A DNA stretch of 64,000 nt, taken from contig NZ_JAURVN010000004.1 of the NCBI RefSeq assembly GCF_030655415.1, forward strand, positions 186,001 through 250,000. Direction: 5' to 3'. Position 1 is the first letter of the stretch. Every line of letters begins with the position of its first letter. Made by a program: the position numbers and the translations under genes. The notes under the pieces were generated by a model. That model did not search any database, was not told the DNA's origin, and worked only from the letters and a program-made list of their open reading frames with translations. The stretch comes from Herminiimonas sp. (GTDB taxonomy: Bacteria; Pseudomonadota; Gammaproteobacteria; Burkholderiales; Burkholderiaceae). This document shows, in pieces, positions 9,186 to 18,225 of the stretch.

Positions 9186-12100
9186 TGTGCAGCCTCCATC
9201 TCGGTTTCAATCATCAGCGGAACAAGTGGTTCGCTCTCCTCGGTATCCTTCTGTCGTTTTGCGTGCCACAAGCTTTGCATTCGCTTACTCACCGCATCTA
9301 TTCTCTGCTTGGCCAGGTCGGCCGATTCTGTACCGCGCCGGTATGCAATACGCAAGACCGATGGGCGCGCTTGTAGCTGCTCAGGCAATTTTTCCAACTC
9401 CGAAAGATAAGACGCTTGCAGTTCTTTACTGTCGCCGATGAATGCCGCGCCGGAAAGATCCAGGCGAATCACGCGGTGCACAGTCGCGCCGAAATTAAGT
9501 TTGACCATCTTGCCGCGCGTCACACGAACGTCGCGCGGGTTCTCAGTAGTGACGCGATAACCGGATGGCAGCGTGCGTTCGTCCAGCTTCATGACAAAGT
9601 TGGAGCCGCGATCCGCATTGGGAATCGCTGCACACGCAACGTGGAAACGACCATCCTGATCGCTGGTCACCAGCAGACCGCGCGCAGTAGCGATACGTAC
9701 ATTCGCAATGCCGGGTTCGCCTTGATCCTGATAACCGTTGGCGTTCTTGTCATCGAATACCTTGCCGATGATGTCGGAGCAATCGAAGGTCGGATCCGGC
9801 ACTACGCGCACGGTTGCCGAAGCTGTATTCGACACTTGCGAATTGCCAATGCTGTTAATCGCAGAGACGCGATTCACGTATTCACCTTCCGATACGCCGG
9901 TACCAACGACCAACAACATGCGCCATGTTTTGCGCTCACCTGCGTTAAAGGTCTGGTTCGGCCATGTCAAATTGCGGCCTGTGACCTGTGGCTCAACTTG
10001 CGCACCGTTCAATGTTGCAGAACCAGTGCGATAGCGGAAGCCCGCTGGAATCGTGTCGACCACGTTGATGTTGCTCAACACAGCATTCAAGGTATTGGTC
10101 GCGGTAATCGTGTACGGCACTAGGTCACTCCGCACGACATTGACCAATGGCGTGCTCTTCGTCATCAAGATCGCGCCACCAAGAATCGGATCAAGCGGAA
10201 TGTGGTTGTTACCAACAATTGCCGATCTGGTTGGTCCCGGTGTATTACTGAAATTGAAGCTGAAGTAATAAGGTGTGCTGCCTTGATTTGCCGACAAGCC
10301 TCCACTTGTCGTGGCACATGCAGCAGGATTTTGCTGAGGCACCGCTGTTGTTGGCGCGGTGACACCTGTTTGTACCAGTGCCGGATTCGGCGTTGGTGAA
10401 ACTTGCAAACCATTTGAGCAAACCGGAAGCATGTTCGACGGCGACGGCAAATATCCAGCTGGATAAGTCGAAACAGCAATCGTATAAGTCCCACTTGGCG
10501 CGGACGAATTCAGCGGGAACTGATACAGACCATCCGGACCGGTAGTGAAATTTGCAGTACCGCCGACCACATCCGTAGCTGGATTAAACCCAGCCGGGCC
10601 GCTGATCGTCAATGTCGCGCCACTAACAGGCTGACGTGTAATCGCGTCATACACCACACCAGTCGCACCACCGCGCGGTTCTTCAGCAAAATTGTTACCG
10701 CTTGAAGAAGTATTAGGCGGCAATACGATGCCACTGATTTTGCTTGGTGCTACCGCTGGAGTCGTCGCCACACCAGGCGTACCACCCGGTACCGCACCCG
10801 CAGTCGTAATACCGTTTGCTGTACCGGCCGGCTGCGTCGGTTCAAGTATCGAATATGTACCTGGCAATAGATTGTCGAAACGATAGTTACCATCGACATC
10901 TGTTTGCGTCGTTGCGACTACAACATTTGTCGCATTCAACAATTGAATGGTGACGCCGGCCAGAGGTGTATCAACACCACTTTCAAATGTGCCATTAGGC
11001 GTTGCGTTATTGTCCTTAAAGACTTGTCCAGAAATCGACGAGGCAGCGACTTCAGCAAAATTGTTATTGATAGAGCCGGAAATTTCACCGCTACCATTTG
11101 CATTCAACAGGATGTTGGTGATCTGACTACGAGTCGCGCTTGGGTTAGCTGCTACGCCTGGCGTTCCTGTGCTGCCATTGACTGATTGAATAGAACCAGC
11201 AGTCGTGATGCCGTTACTGGTTCCAACAGGTTGTACTGCCTGGCAAACGGAATAACTACCTGCGGCCAGATCGGCGAACAAATAATTACCGACTGCATCG
11301 GTAGTCGCTGTTGCCAGCAAAGGGCCGCTGCAATTGGCTCCGCCGCGCAACTCGACCGGTGTGTTGACTATCGGTGTGTCAACGCCACTTTCAAACGAAC
11401 CGTTTGGAACGAGATTATTGTCTTTGAATATTTTGCCGCTGACATAGCCGCGTGTGCTGATAGACAAAGGTGCATTTGCCGGCAATGGGTTATTACCCAA
11501 ATTGGTTTGCAAGGCGCCAGCAGGAATATTGTTGTTGTATGCGCCAGCGGTAATGCCGGTGACATCGACTTCAATCATACAGCCTGTCAGTGCCGGGATC
11601 GTGGCACCGCTGTTCAGACGCACAGTTGTCGCACCAGGCGCTGCAACAACAGCAGCTATCCCGCCACCACAAGTAGTTGCTATTGCAGGGGTCGCAGCGA
11701 CCCTGATCTGACCTGGAGCAACTGGCAAAACGTCATCCAGATTTGCTGTCAGGTTCATTGCCGAACTGTTTTCGTTCGTCAGGAATATCGTCAAGCGTGA
11801 TGTGCCATTAGGTGGAATCACTACTGGCGAAAACTGTTTATTCACCGCAGGTGGAGTCGACACAATCAGGCGCGCGCTAGTCGGCAACTCATTGGAAATA
11901 CCTTCGTTGGTCGTCACTGCACCAGCTGCAATGGTATTGGTATATGTCCCTGAGATATTGCTCAAGACATTGACCGTCACGTCACACACATTGTTTGGCG
12001 GCGTCATAGAGCCGCCGGTAACGCGAATGCTGGTAGCCGAGGCATTGGCAATCACAGTGGCGCCTACGCAAGTCGTACTTGCCGCTGGCGTAGGTGCCAC

Positions 12101-15100
12101 TACCAATCCCGACGGTAAAGCGTCGGTCACATTCAAGCCCGTTAGCGGTGTAACGTTGTTGTTTTCAAACCGTAGGGTAAGCACAGCAACTGCACCGGGA
12201 GCCTTGTTGTCGATACCTGTTGTGAATGCAGTGGGCGCGATCGGCGCTGGCGTATCCAGCGTAAGCAGACTGAATGCCTTATGCACAGTCAATGGTGCTT
12301 TCGCACGCAAGGTGTCGCTAGTAGGAGCAGGATTATTGACGGTAGCACCACCTATGGTCGCGCTCAGACCGCCGACAGGAATTGTATTTACGTAATCGCC
12401 TGCAGACGCAACCAACACATCAATTTCTACTTCACAACTTGCCGGCACGCCGGCTGCCGCGGCGGGCAATGCACCACCCGTCAACACAATTTGGTGGCTA
12501 CCGCCGACTACCGACGGTGTGATTGTTCCACCACAGCTGGAAGTTGGATTTGGATTAGCCGGTACAGTGACCGTCGCAGGTAATACGTCAGTGAAGCTGA
12601 CATTGGTCGCAGGTTGTGAAGTCGGATTATGAATAGTGACGTTCAGACGGGAACGCTCACCAGGTTTCACAACATTCGGAGTGAACTTTTTAACGATACC
12701 AATATTGCTGCTCGCAGCCAGACTGGTCGATGCAGGTGCGGCGTTGGTTAGACCTTGATCGGTATGCAATGCGCCAGCGGGAATGATATTGGTAACGCCA
12801 CCCGCGACTGTCGATGTGACATTGACGGTGATCTCGCAATTGGTACTTGCTGCCAGCGTTGCTATGCTTAAGCTGACCGACCGAGAACCGGGAAGCGCAA
12901 TCACATTGCCACCAGGGCATGTCGTGCTTGCCTGCGGGTTCGACGTAATTTCCCAACCGTTCTCAGCTGTACCAGAGGTGCCGTCAACGGTAAAGTAATC
13001 CGTCACGCCCATATTGGTGACAGCTTGAGTACCGTTGTTGATATCAATCGTCAGCTTGCTGACTTGCCCCGGAAAAGTCAGACTTGCTGGGTTGGTAGAT
13101 TTGAGAATCGTGAGATTGGTGGATGCACTGCGGATCAGAGTTGCATTCACCGCAGTGACATTACGCACGCCACCATCAGCAGATACATTCCCAGGCGGTA
13201 TGGAATTGACCCAGTTCGTCGCACCTGTAGCAATGACATCAAACAACAAAGCGCAGTTACCGCCTCCTTGAATGCTCGCACCCGTCAATGCAATAGAAGC
13301 TGCACCAGAAGCGCCGCTGATGACGGGCGCACCAGCACAGGTCGTATACGCATTTGGCGGCGTTGCTAAAATCATGCCTGCTGGTAGAGGATCCGTAACA
13401 CTCACATTCGTCAATGGCAATGCGCTTGAGTTGAGCAGTTGCACGGTTACCGTTGATTTACCGCCAGTAGAGACGCTCGCAGGATTAAAACTTTTGGCTG
13501 CGGTTAATGCCGACGTATAGGTCAAGGTAGGAGTATTGGTATTCAAGGGCGGCAATGTGCGCGGCGTAACAGAACCAGCGATCCTTTCGTTACCCCCTAC
13601 CGTTGCTGTATTGGGATAAACGCCAGCAGGGCCAATCACATCCACTTGAAGCAGGCAGACACCGTCTGCACCAGTTCCGTTATCTGCGCGAGCAGGCACT
13701 GTCGCACCGTTCATGCTGATTGATGTAGCGTTCGGTGCCGCAAGAATTGTTGGGGTACCGCAGGTGCTTGCTGCATTTGCTGGCGTAGCAATACGCAGTT
13801 GACCGCCACCGGAATTTGCAAGCTGCAACGTGTCTGAAATCGTGACATCAGTCAACGGATTTGCTGACTTGTTGCTGAGGGTAATCGTCATGCGGACGAT
13901 AGTGCCTTCCGCAAAAGTACTCACGCCAGGCGCAGACTCGGCAAACCGCTTTACTGCTGTCAGAACTGCCGCGTTGCCGGTACCTGTCGTCGGATTTGAA
14001 GCACCGCCATTACAAATTGTGGCTCCACCATTGTCATAACAGACGCCGCCCGGGTTGATGACGTTTTGCGTTGATGCACTACCGGATGCTGACGTCATCG
14101 CCCACATCGTGATGGTACAAAAACCAGGTGTATTGACACCAGGTCTTCCTGGCACAGTATCAATTACAAACAATGGCGATGCGCTTCCAAGCGGACTCGC
14201 AGAATTGACATTGCCGCACGCTGCGGTCACCGATGGTGTGAAATCGATGCCGTTAATTACACCAGTAAGATAGGTCTGGCCTTGGGTAAAAGTATCGGTG
14301 ACACGCACATTGTTGATAGCGCCTGCACCAAAATTTTGAACGGTGATTCTGTATTGAATCGGATTGCCTGGTGCCACAGCAAGCGGCGTAGATTCTTTTA
14401 ATACGCGTAAATCATCGGCGACCAGAATAGTCGCGGAGGTCGATTGGCTTAGAATCGCAGGGTTTCCTACGTTTACAGCGCCTTCGGCAAGACTGTTGGT
14501 ATAGGTAACCGGGACACCGGTCGTTTGAACCCGCCCAGTAAAATTGACAGTGATCGTGCAACTGCCGTTCGCCGGGATCAAACCGTCCGTCATTGAAATA
14601 CCGACACTGGTTGCAGCCAGCGTCGCGCTGCCGCAGGTATTACTCGCGCCAGTAACTAGTAAGCCTTTCGTACCGTCAGCTCCTCCCATGCCATCGATAG
14701 GCGAATCGCTGAAGTTTGCGATGGAAAGAGGCGTATTGCCGCTGTTGGTAAGCGTGATTGTGAAACTACCATTGTTACCACTCGACAGTGAAGATGCATT
14801 AAATGCTTTACCCACACGTAGAGGAGAACTAACACGGACTAAAGCAGTTGCATCTGCGCTGGCACTGATACCCAGATCGTTGGTGAAATTGGACGTGCGA
14901 TCAATACGATTGGTCTGGTCGCCAGTTGTATATGCACCATTTGTTTGATTCGCCTCTACATTGACAGTGAATACACAGTTGCCAGATGCGGGCAAAGTCC
15001 CCCCGGTTGCAGTAATGCTAGTTGCACCAACAGCAGGACTAAAAGTCGCGCCGCAGGTTGAATTAGCATTTGCGGGGTTGGCAACTTTAAGAATTCCTAC

Positions 15101-15784
15101 GCCGCCAAGTTGAGGAAAATTATCCGTAAATCCAACATTGGTAATCGCGACAGGATTTGGATTGGTAACTGTGACTGTCAGCACTGTCGACGTGCTACCG
15201 AGTACTAAACTTGCGCTCCCAAAAGCTTTACTTATTTGCGGCTGCTGAAACGCGCGGACACCAAAAGTCTGAGTAACAGCGCCACTATTTTCTACAAGCA
15301 CACCGTTTTCCAGACCGCCAACTGCCTTGTCCGCCAAAGTGTAATCATAGCTAGTACCGGCGCCGTTCGATGTTCCACTCGTTACGACTACACTCACTAC
15401 GCAACTTCCGTCAGTAGAACCAACTCTGGCAGGAACAACGCCGTTCGCAAGCGTCAATTGCTGAGTACCAGGTATTGCCGTCAGCGTTGCCGCTCCGCAG
15501 GATGCCGACAAGGAAGATGACACGATCTTCAAACCGTTAGGCAAAGTACCCGGGAGGCTGTTCGAAAAATTAACACCGTTTAAAGAATTTGTTGAATTGT
15601 TCGTCAGCGTTACGATCAGCGTTCTCTGTTCCCCTGGATAAAAAGCTGAGCTGTCGTTTGTCGTTACTGAGGCATTCAATGCGGCAAAAGCAGATAACGG
15701 CAATAAGCCGGCAAATACCGAGACTGCTGTCGAGCGTAGAAATGAGCGAAGAGAAAAACGGGCAAACAAGTGGGCGGACGGCAT
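9182..15784 (-). CDS. Giant secreted DUF11-repeat surface protein with SdrD-like B-repeats
   Basis: Started at 15784, the protein has 2200 residues: signal peptide 1-34 (cut after LSAFA), then ten DUF11-type beta-sandwich repeats about 140 residues apart. Each carries a cysteine pair 26-36 residues apart (about C96/C128, C244/C270, C384/C409, on to C1372/C1402). Prealbumin-like B-repeats follow near 1448 and 1585 (both with FKDNN and FESGVDTP) and 1708, another DUF11 unit near 1870-1995, and a further B-repeat near 2005 (GKVFDDKNANGYQDQGEPG). The tail 2105-2185 resembles an OmpA-like fold without its peptidoglycan-binding residues. An open frame continues 39 codons upstream, but only this start gives a signal peptide; its Shine-Dalgarno site is weak. 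Probable large extracellular or surface fibre; no enzymatic motif seen. Confidence 0.8.
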   Translation of the reverse strand: MPSAHLFARFSLRSFLRSTAVSVFAGLLPLSAFAALNASVTTNDSSAFYPGEQRTLIVTLTNNSTNSLNGVNFSNSLPGTLPNGLKIVSSSLSASCGAATLTAIPGTQQLTLANGVVPARVGSTDGSCVVSVVVTSGTSNGAGTSYDYTLADKAVGGLENGVLVENSGAVTQTFGVRAFQQPQISKAFGSASLVLGSTSTVLTVTVTNPNPVAITNVGFTDNFPQLGGVGILKVANPANANSTCGATFSPAVGATSITATGGTLPASGNCVFTVNVEANQTNGAYTTGDQTNRIDRTSNFTNDLGISASADATALVRVSSPLRVGKAFNASSLSSGNNGSFTITLTNSGNTPLSIANFSDSPIDGMGGADGTKGLLVTGASNTCGSATLAATSVGISMTDGLIPANGSCTITVNFTGRVQTTGVPVTYTNSLAEGAVNVGNPAILSQSTSATILVADDLRVLKESTPLAVAPGNPIQYRITVQNFGAGAINNVRVTDTFTQGQTYLTGVINGIDFTPSVTAACGNVNSASPLGSASPLFVIDTVPGRPGVNTPGFCTITMWAMTSASGSASTQNVINPGGVCYDNGGATICNGGASNPTTGTGNAAVLTAVKRFAESAPGVSTFAEGTIVRMTITLSNKSANPLTDVTISDTLQLANSGGGQLRIATPANAASTCGTPTILAAPNATSISMNGATVPARADNGTGADGVCLLQVDVIGPAGVYPNTATVGGNERIAGSVTPRTLPPLNTNTPTLTYTSALTAAKSFNPASVSTGGKSTVTVQLLNSSALPLTNVSVTDPLPAGMILATPPNAYTTCAGAPVISGASGAASIALTGASIQGGGNCALLFDVIATGATNWVNSIPPGNVSADGGVRNVTAVNATLIRSASTNLTILKSTNPASLTFPGQVSKLTIDINNGTQAVTNMGVTDYFTVDGTSGTAENGWEITSNPQASTTCPGGNVIALPGSRSVSLSIATLAASTNCEITVNVTSTVAGGVTNIIPAGALHTDQGLTNAAPASTSLAASSNIGIVKKFTPNVVKPGERSRLNVTIHNPTSQPATNVSFTDVLPATVTVPANPNPTSSCGGTITPSVVGGSHQIVLTGGALPAAAAGVPASCEVEIDVLVASAGDYVNTIPVGGLSATIGGATVNNPAPTSDTLRAKAPLTVHKAFSLLTLDTPAPIAPTAFTTGIDNKAPGAVAVLTLRFENNNVTPLTGLNVTDALPSGLVVAPTPAASTTCVGATVIANASATSIRVTGGSMTPPNNVCDVTVNVLSNISGTYTNTIAAGAVTTNEGISNELPTSARLIVSTPPAVNKQFSPVVIPPNGTSRLTIFLTNENSSAMNLTANLDDVLPVAPGQIRVAATPAIATTCGGGIAAVVAAPGATTVRLNSGATIPALTGCMIEVDVTGITAGAYNNNIPAGALQTNLGNNPLPANAPLSISTRGYVSGKIFKDNNLVPNGSFESGVDTPIVNTPVELRGGANCSGPLLATATTDAVGNYLFADLAAGSYSVCQAVQPVGTSNGITTAGSIQSVNGSTGTPGVAANPSATRSQITNILLNANGSGEISGSINNNFAEVAASSISGQVFKDNNATPNGTFESGVDTPLAGVTIQLLNATNVVVATTQTDVDGNYRFDNLLPGTYSILEPTQPAGTANGITTAGAVPGGTPGVATTPAVAPSKISGIVLPPNTSSSGNNFAEEPRGGATGVVYDAITRQPVSGATLTISGPAGFNPATDVVGGTANFTTGPDGLYQFPLNSSAPSGTYTIAVSTYPAGYLPSPSNMLPVCSNGLQVSPTPNPALVQTGVTAPTTAVPQQNPAACATTSGGLSANQGSTPYYFSFNFSNTPGPTRSAIVGNNHIPLDPILGGAILMTKSTPLVNVVRSDLVPYTITATNTLNAVLSNINVVDTIPAGFRYRTGSATLNGAQVEPQVTGRNLTWPNQTFNAGERKTWRMLLVVGTGVSEGEYVNRVSAINSIGNSQVSNTASATVRVVPDPTFDCSDIIGKVFDDKNANGYQDQGEPGIANVRIATARGLLVTSDQDGRFHVACAAIPNADRGSNFVMKLDERTLPSGYRVTTENPRDVRVTRGKMVKLNFGATVHRVIRLDLSGAAFIGDSKELQASYLSELEKLPEQLQARPSVLRIAYRRGTESADLAKQRIDAVSKRMQSLWHAKRQKDTEESEPLVPLMIETEMEAAQ

Positions 15785-16421
15785 CACGGCTTTATTCACT
15801 TTCAATGTCGGACAAACAAAGTTGTTGCAATTTCCTTTGTAAAAAGTTCTTCGACAAAAGATTGCTCGACGGAATATAAGGATTCCGAAATGCATTCGCA
15901 TTCATAACTTGGTTAACATTTGAAAACGAATTGCAAACACTTTGTGAACGTTTCAAATTGAAAAGCAGACACGCCATGAATTGATTCGCATGCGTAATCG
16001 AATCAAATTCATAGGAGAAAGATAAGAATTTTCGACGGAGAAAAATATGAAATGAAATGCAAACAACTGTAAATAAACTCGAGAAGGCCTACGTGCTGAA
16101 AAAGTGAACTTAAAAACCGCTATGCGATGTTGTTCGTCACAAAAACAACAGCTTGTTGATTGAGTGCAAGTGAACCAGTGCCGCAGTCATTCGAACTCAT
16201 ATCAAATCAAATGAATTCGTTTGTTGTATTTCACTCATTGACTAACTTGTACTGGCTAGCGAATTAGCGCTGATTCGCTATTAATTTACAAATGTTAACG
16301 TTCTTTATCGCAACATCAACCTCGAACTACCTATAATTTTCGCAGTCATCTATTTCCTCGCCAGCAATATCCCAGGTAGAGAAATATTCAGAACTTTCGA
16401 AGTACCCACGCGAGGCGGCAA
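15785..16421. promoter_or_regulatory. Long divergent intergenic region with several operator-like dyads
   Basis: These 637 AT-rich bases separate the divergent DUF11 and FecR genes and hold no ORF. Dyads: 15976-16012 (arms ATGAATTGATTCG and CGAATCAAATTCAT, one-base bulge) and 16257-16280 (arms TAGCGAATTAGC / GCTGATTCGCTA, one mismatched pair). The word ATTCGCAT recurs at 15894 and 15984, with ATTCGCTA at 16273. Possible -10 boxes: TATATT on the minus strand at 15873-15878 and TATAAT on the plus strand at 16332-16337. Shared binding sites for a regulator of both directions are plausible. Confidence 0.55.
16257..16280. repeat. 24-bp near-perfect palindrome
   Basis: Arms TAGCGAATTAGC and GCTGATTCGCTA mirror each other except for one T/G pair. 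It lies 52 bp upstream of the TATAAT at 16332 and 142 bp before the FecR gene; size and symmetry fit a dimeric regulator site. Confidence 0.6.
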
Positions 16422-18122
16422 GTGTTAAAAATTATTCCCGGCATGTTGCTGTCAATTTTCGCCAGCTCTTTTGCATGTGCCCAAAATCCGCAGTCAATTC
16501 CAAGCAATGTTGAAGTCACTCGCAACGGCCTTATCTACTCGGTATCAGCGAATGAAACCTTGTCGAGCATTTCCCAAAAATTTACCGGTCAAGTAAATCA
16601 CTGGCGTGCGATTGGTGAGTCCAATCACATCGGCAACGATCGTACGATTCCTATTGGTAAAAAAATCCTGATTCCAAGTCGGCTGTTAACACCGGTCTCG
16701 GCGTTTGCAAAGATCAAGAACTTTTTCGGAAAAGTTGTTATTCAATCGAGCGAGGGAAGCAATATCGAAGCGGCGTTAGGGACGTTGCTGAAAGAAGGCG
16801 ATACCTTGATGACACTGGCAGATGGTTTTATCTCGCTCGCGCTGGAAGACGGCACGCAATTCACGCTCCCCCCAAACAGCACCGTCAGTCTGAAAATGCT
16901 GCGGGCGACTTACATCATCAATAGCCCGCGCACAGAACTCTTTCTGCAAAAGGGCCGCGTCAAATCACAAGTCACACCATTTGTGCAGCCAGACAGCCGC
17001 TTTGAAGTTCAAAGTCCGCTTGCCGTTTCCGGTGTGCGCGGCACGGTCTTTCGCGTCAACTACGATCAGCAACGCGTATTGAATGAAGTCATAGAAGGCA
17101 AGGTTGCCGTCAACTCGGGGGTACAGGCCAAAGCAACAAAGACAGGTCAATTGGTGACGCATGGATATGGCACCGTTGTTGAAAATGGCCGTGTCGGCAA
17201 GCCGGTTGCTCTGCTGGCAGTACCAACCATGTCAGATGGATATCAGACCCAACATCGTTTGCCGATTCAATTTGCATTGAGTCATCCAAGCGCCACCTCA
17301 TTCAGCACGGTCATTTCAACCGACTCTGCCGGTGCAAATAATATTGCTGAAGCCTTCGTTAAAAACAAGGATGGCACAGCCACCGCCAAGCTTGAAAATC
17401 TTGAAGATGGTGAGTACTTCGTTCATTACAGCGCGATCGATCAAGCGGGTCTGGAGGGCGTGCCAGGTACGCTACGCTTCCGCGTAGAAGTACGCCCTTT
17501 CCCACCTTTTTTGCTTAGTCCCGCTGCAAAATTTCAGAGCAATCATCTAGGCGCAGAAGTTCAAGTGCCTATGCAATGGTCACAAACTGCAGGCGCCTAT
17601 GGTTACCGTTTGCAAGTTGCCAGTGACCAGACATTCGCATCTACCGTGATCGATAAAACGATAGAACAAGATGTAGCGCAAACCACTGTGCCACTCAAGG
17701 TAGGTTCGTATTACTGGCGCGTCGCTACCATCATCAAGAACGGTCCAGCAAACAAGCAAGGTCCTTTTGGCGACGCGAAAAAGCTGGAGCTCTTGCCGGA
17801 GTTACCAGCACCAGCGGCCAAGATCGGTGAAGAAGATGTGCATTTCACATGGAGCGCCACACCGGGACAACGGTTCACGTTCCAGATTTCTGAATCGAAC
17901 ACGTTCGACAAATTGTTGAACGACATAGAAACCACGCAATCAGAAGCCAGCATCCCTGCGCCACAAGCCGGCACTTATTACGCGCGCGTACGCAGCATTG
18001 ACGCGGATGGATTTATTGGTACATTTTCGCCGCCGCAGAAATTTGTCATTCCCGACCGCTGGAGAACCGAATACGGCGGTACCTGGCAATCGATGGACAA
18101 GCCTGTAGGCACCGGCTTCTGA
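16422..18122 (+). CDS. Secreted LysM-FecR domain protein
   Basis: The 566-residue protein uses a GTG start with GAGG 6-7 bases upstream. Signal peptide about 1-20 (cut after FACA). A LysM domain lies at about 37-86 (YSVSANETLSSISQKF, IPIGKKILIPS), a peptidoglycan-binding fold. A FecR domain follows at about 95-235 (GTLLKEGDTLMTLADGF, FTLPPNSTV, VSGVRGTVFRV). The rest (about 260-550) resembles three fibronectin-like beta-sandwiches (YYWRVATI, YYARVRSIDADGF). FecR domains in TonB signalling contact anti-sigma factors, but here no sigma gene is near; the LysM-FecR layout is seen mostly beside CHASE2 kinases, as here (gene 103 bp downstream). It is probably a periplasmic cell-wall-bound signal input for that kinase; this role is inferred. 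Confidence 0.8.
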   Translation: MLKIIPGMLLSIFASSFACAQNPQSIPSNVEVTRNGLIYSVSANETLSSISQKFTGQVNHWRAIGESNHIGNDRTIPIGKKILIPSRLLTPVSAFAKIKNFFGKVVIQSSEGSNIEAALGTLLKEGDTLMTLADGFISLALEDGTQFTLPPNSTVSLKMLRATYIINSPRTELFLQKGRVKSQVTPFVQPDSRFEVQSPLAVSGVRGTVFRVNYDQQRVLNEVIEGKVAVNSGVQAKATKTGQLVTHGYGTVVENGRVGKPVALLAVPTMSDGYQTQHRLPIQFALSHPSATSFSTVISTDSAGANNIAEAFVKNKDGTATAKLENLEDGEYFVHYSAIDQAGLEGVPGTLRFRVEVRPFPPFLLSPAAKFQSNHLGAEVQVPMQWSQTAGAYGYRLQVASDQTFASTVIDKTIEQDVAQTTVPLKVGSYYWRVATIIKNGPANKQGPFGDAKKLELLPELPAPAAKIGEEDVHFTWSATPGQRFTFQISESNTFDKLLNDIETTQSEASIPAPQAGTYYARVRSIDADGFIGTFSPPQKFVIPDRWRTEYGGTWQSMDKPVGTGF

Positions 18123-18225
18123 TTCTCGCGATGACCTCTATTCATCGTTGCTTGCTAACTGTGCACTTACTTAGTACGAGTGTTACCTGCTGCGTGATGG
18201 ATCAGTCAATTCTTCTCGCCGATCA

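Noticed and set aside
9182..15784. Regular nucleotide periodicity in the DUF11 gene as a possible CRISPR or tandem repeat array
   Set aside because: The repetition is protein-level, about 140 codons long and divergent in DNA; there are no short identical repeats with spacers and no cas genes.
15785..15901. 39-codon N-terminal extension of the DUF11 protein
   Set aside because: The extension is basic and Cys-rich, hides the signal peptide, and overlaps a likely promoter (TATATT at 15873-15878).
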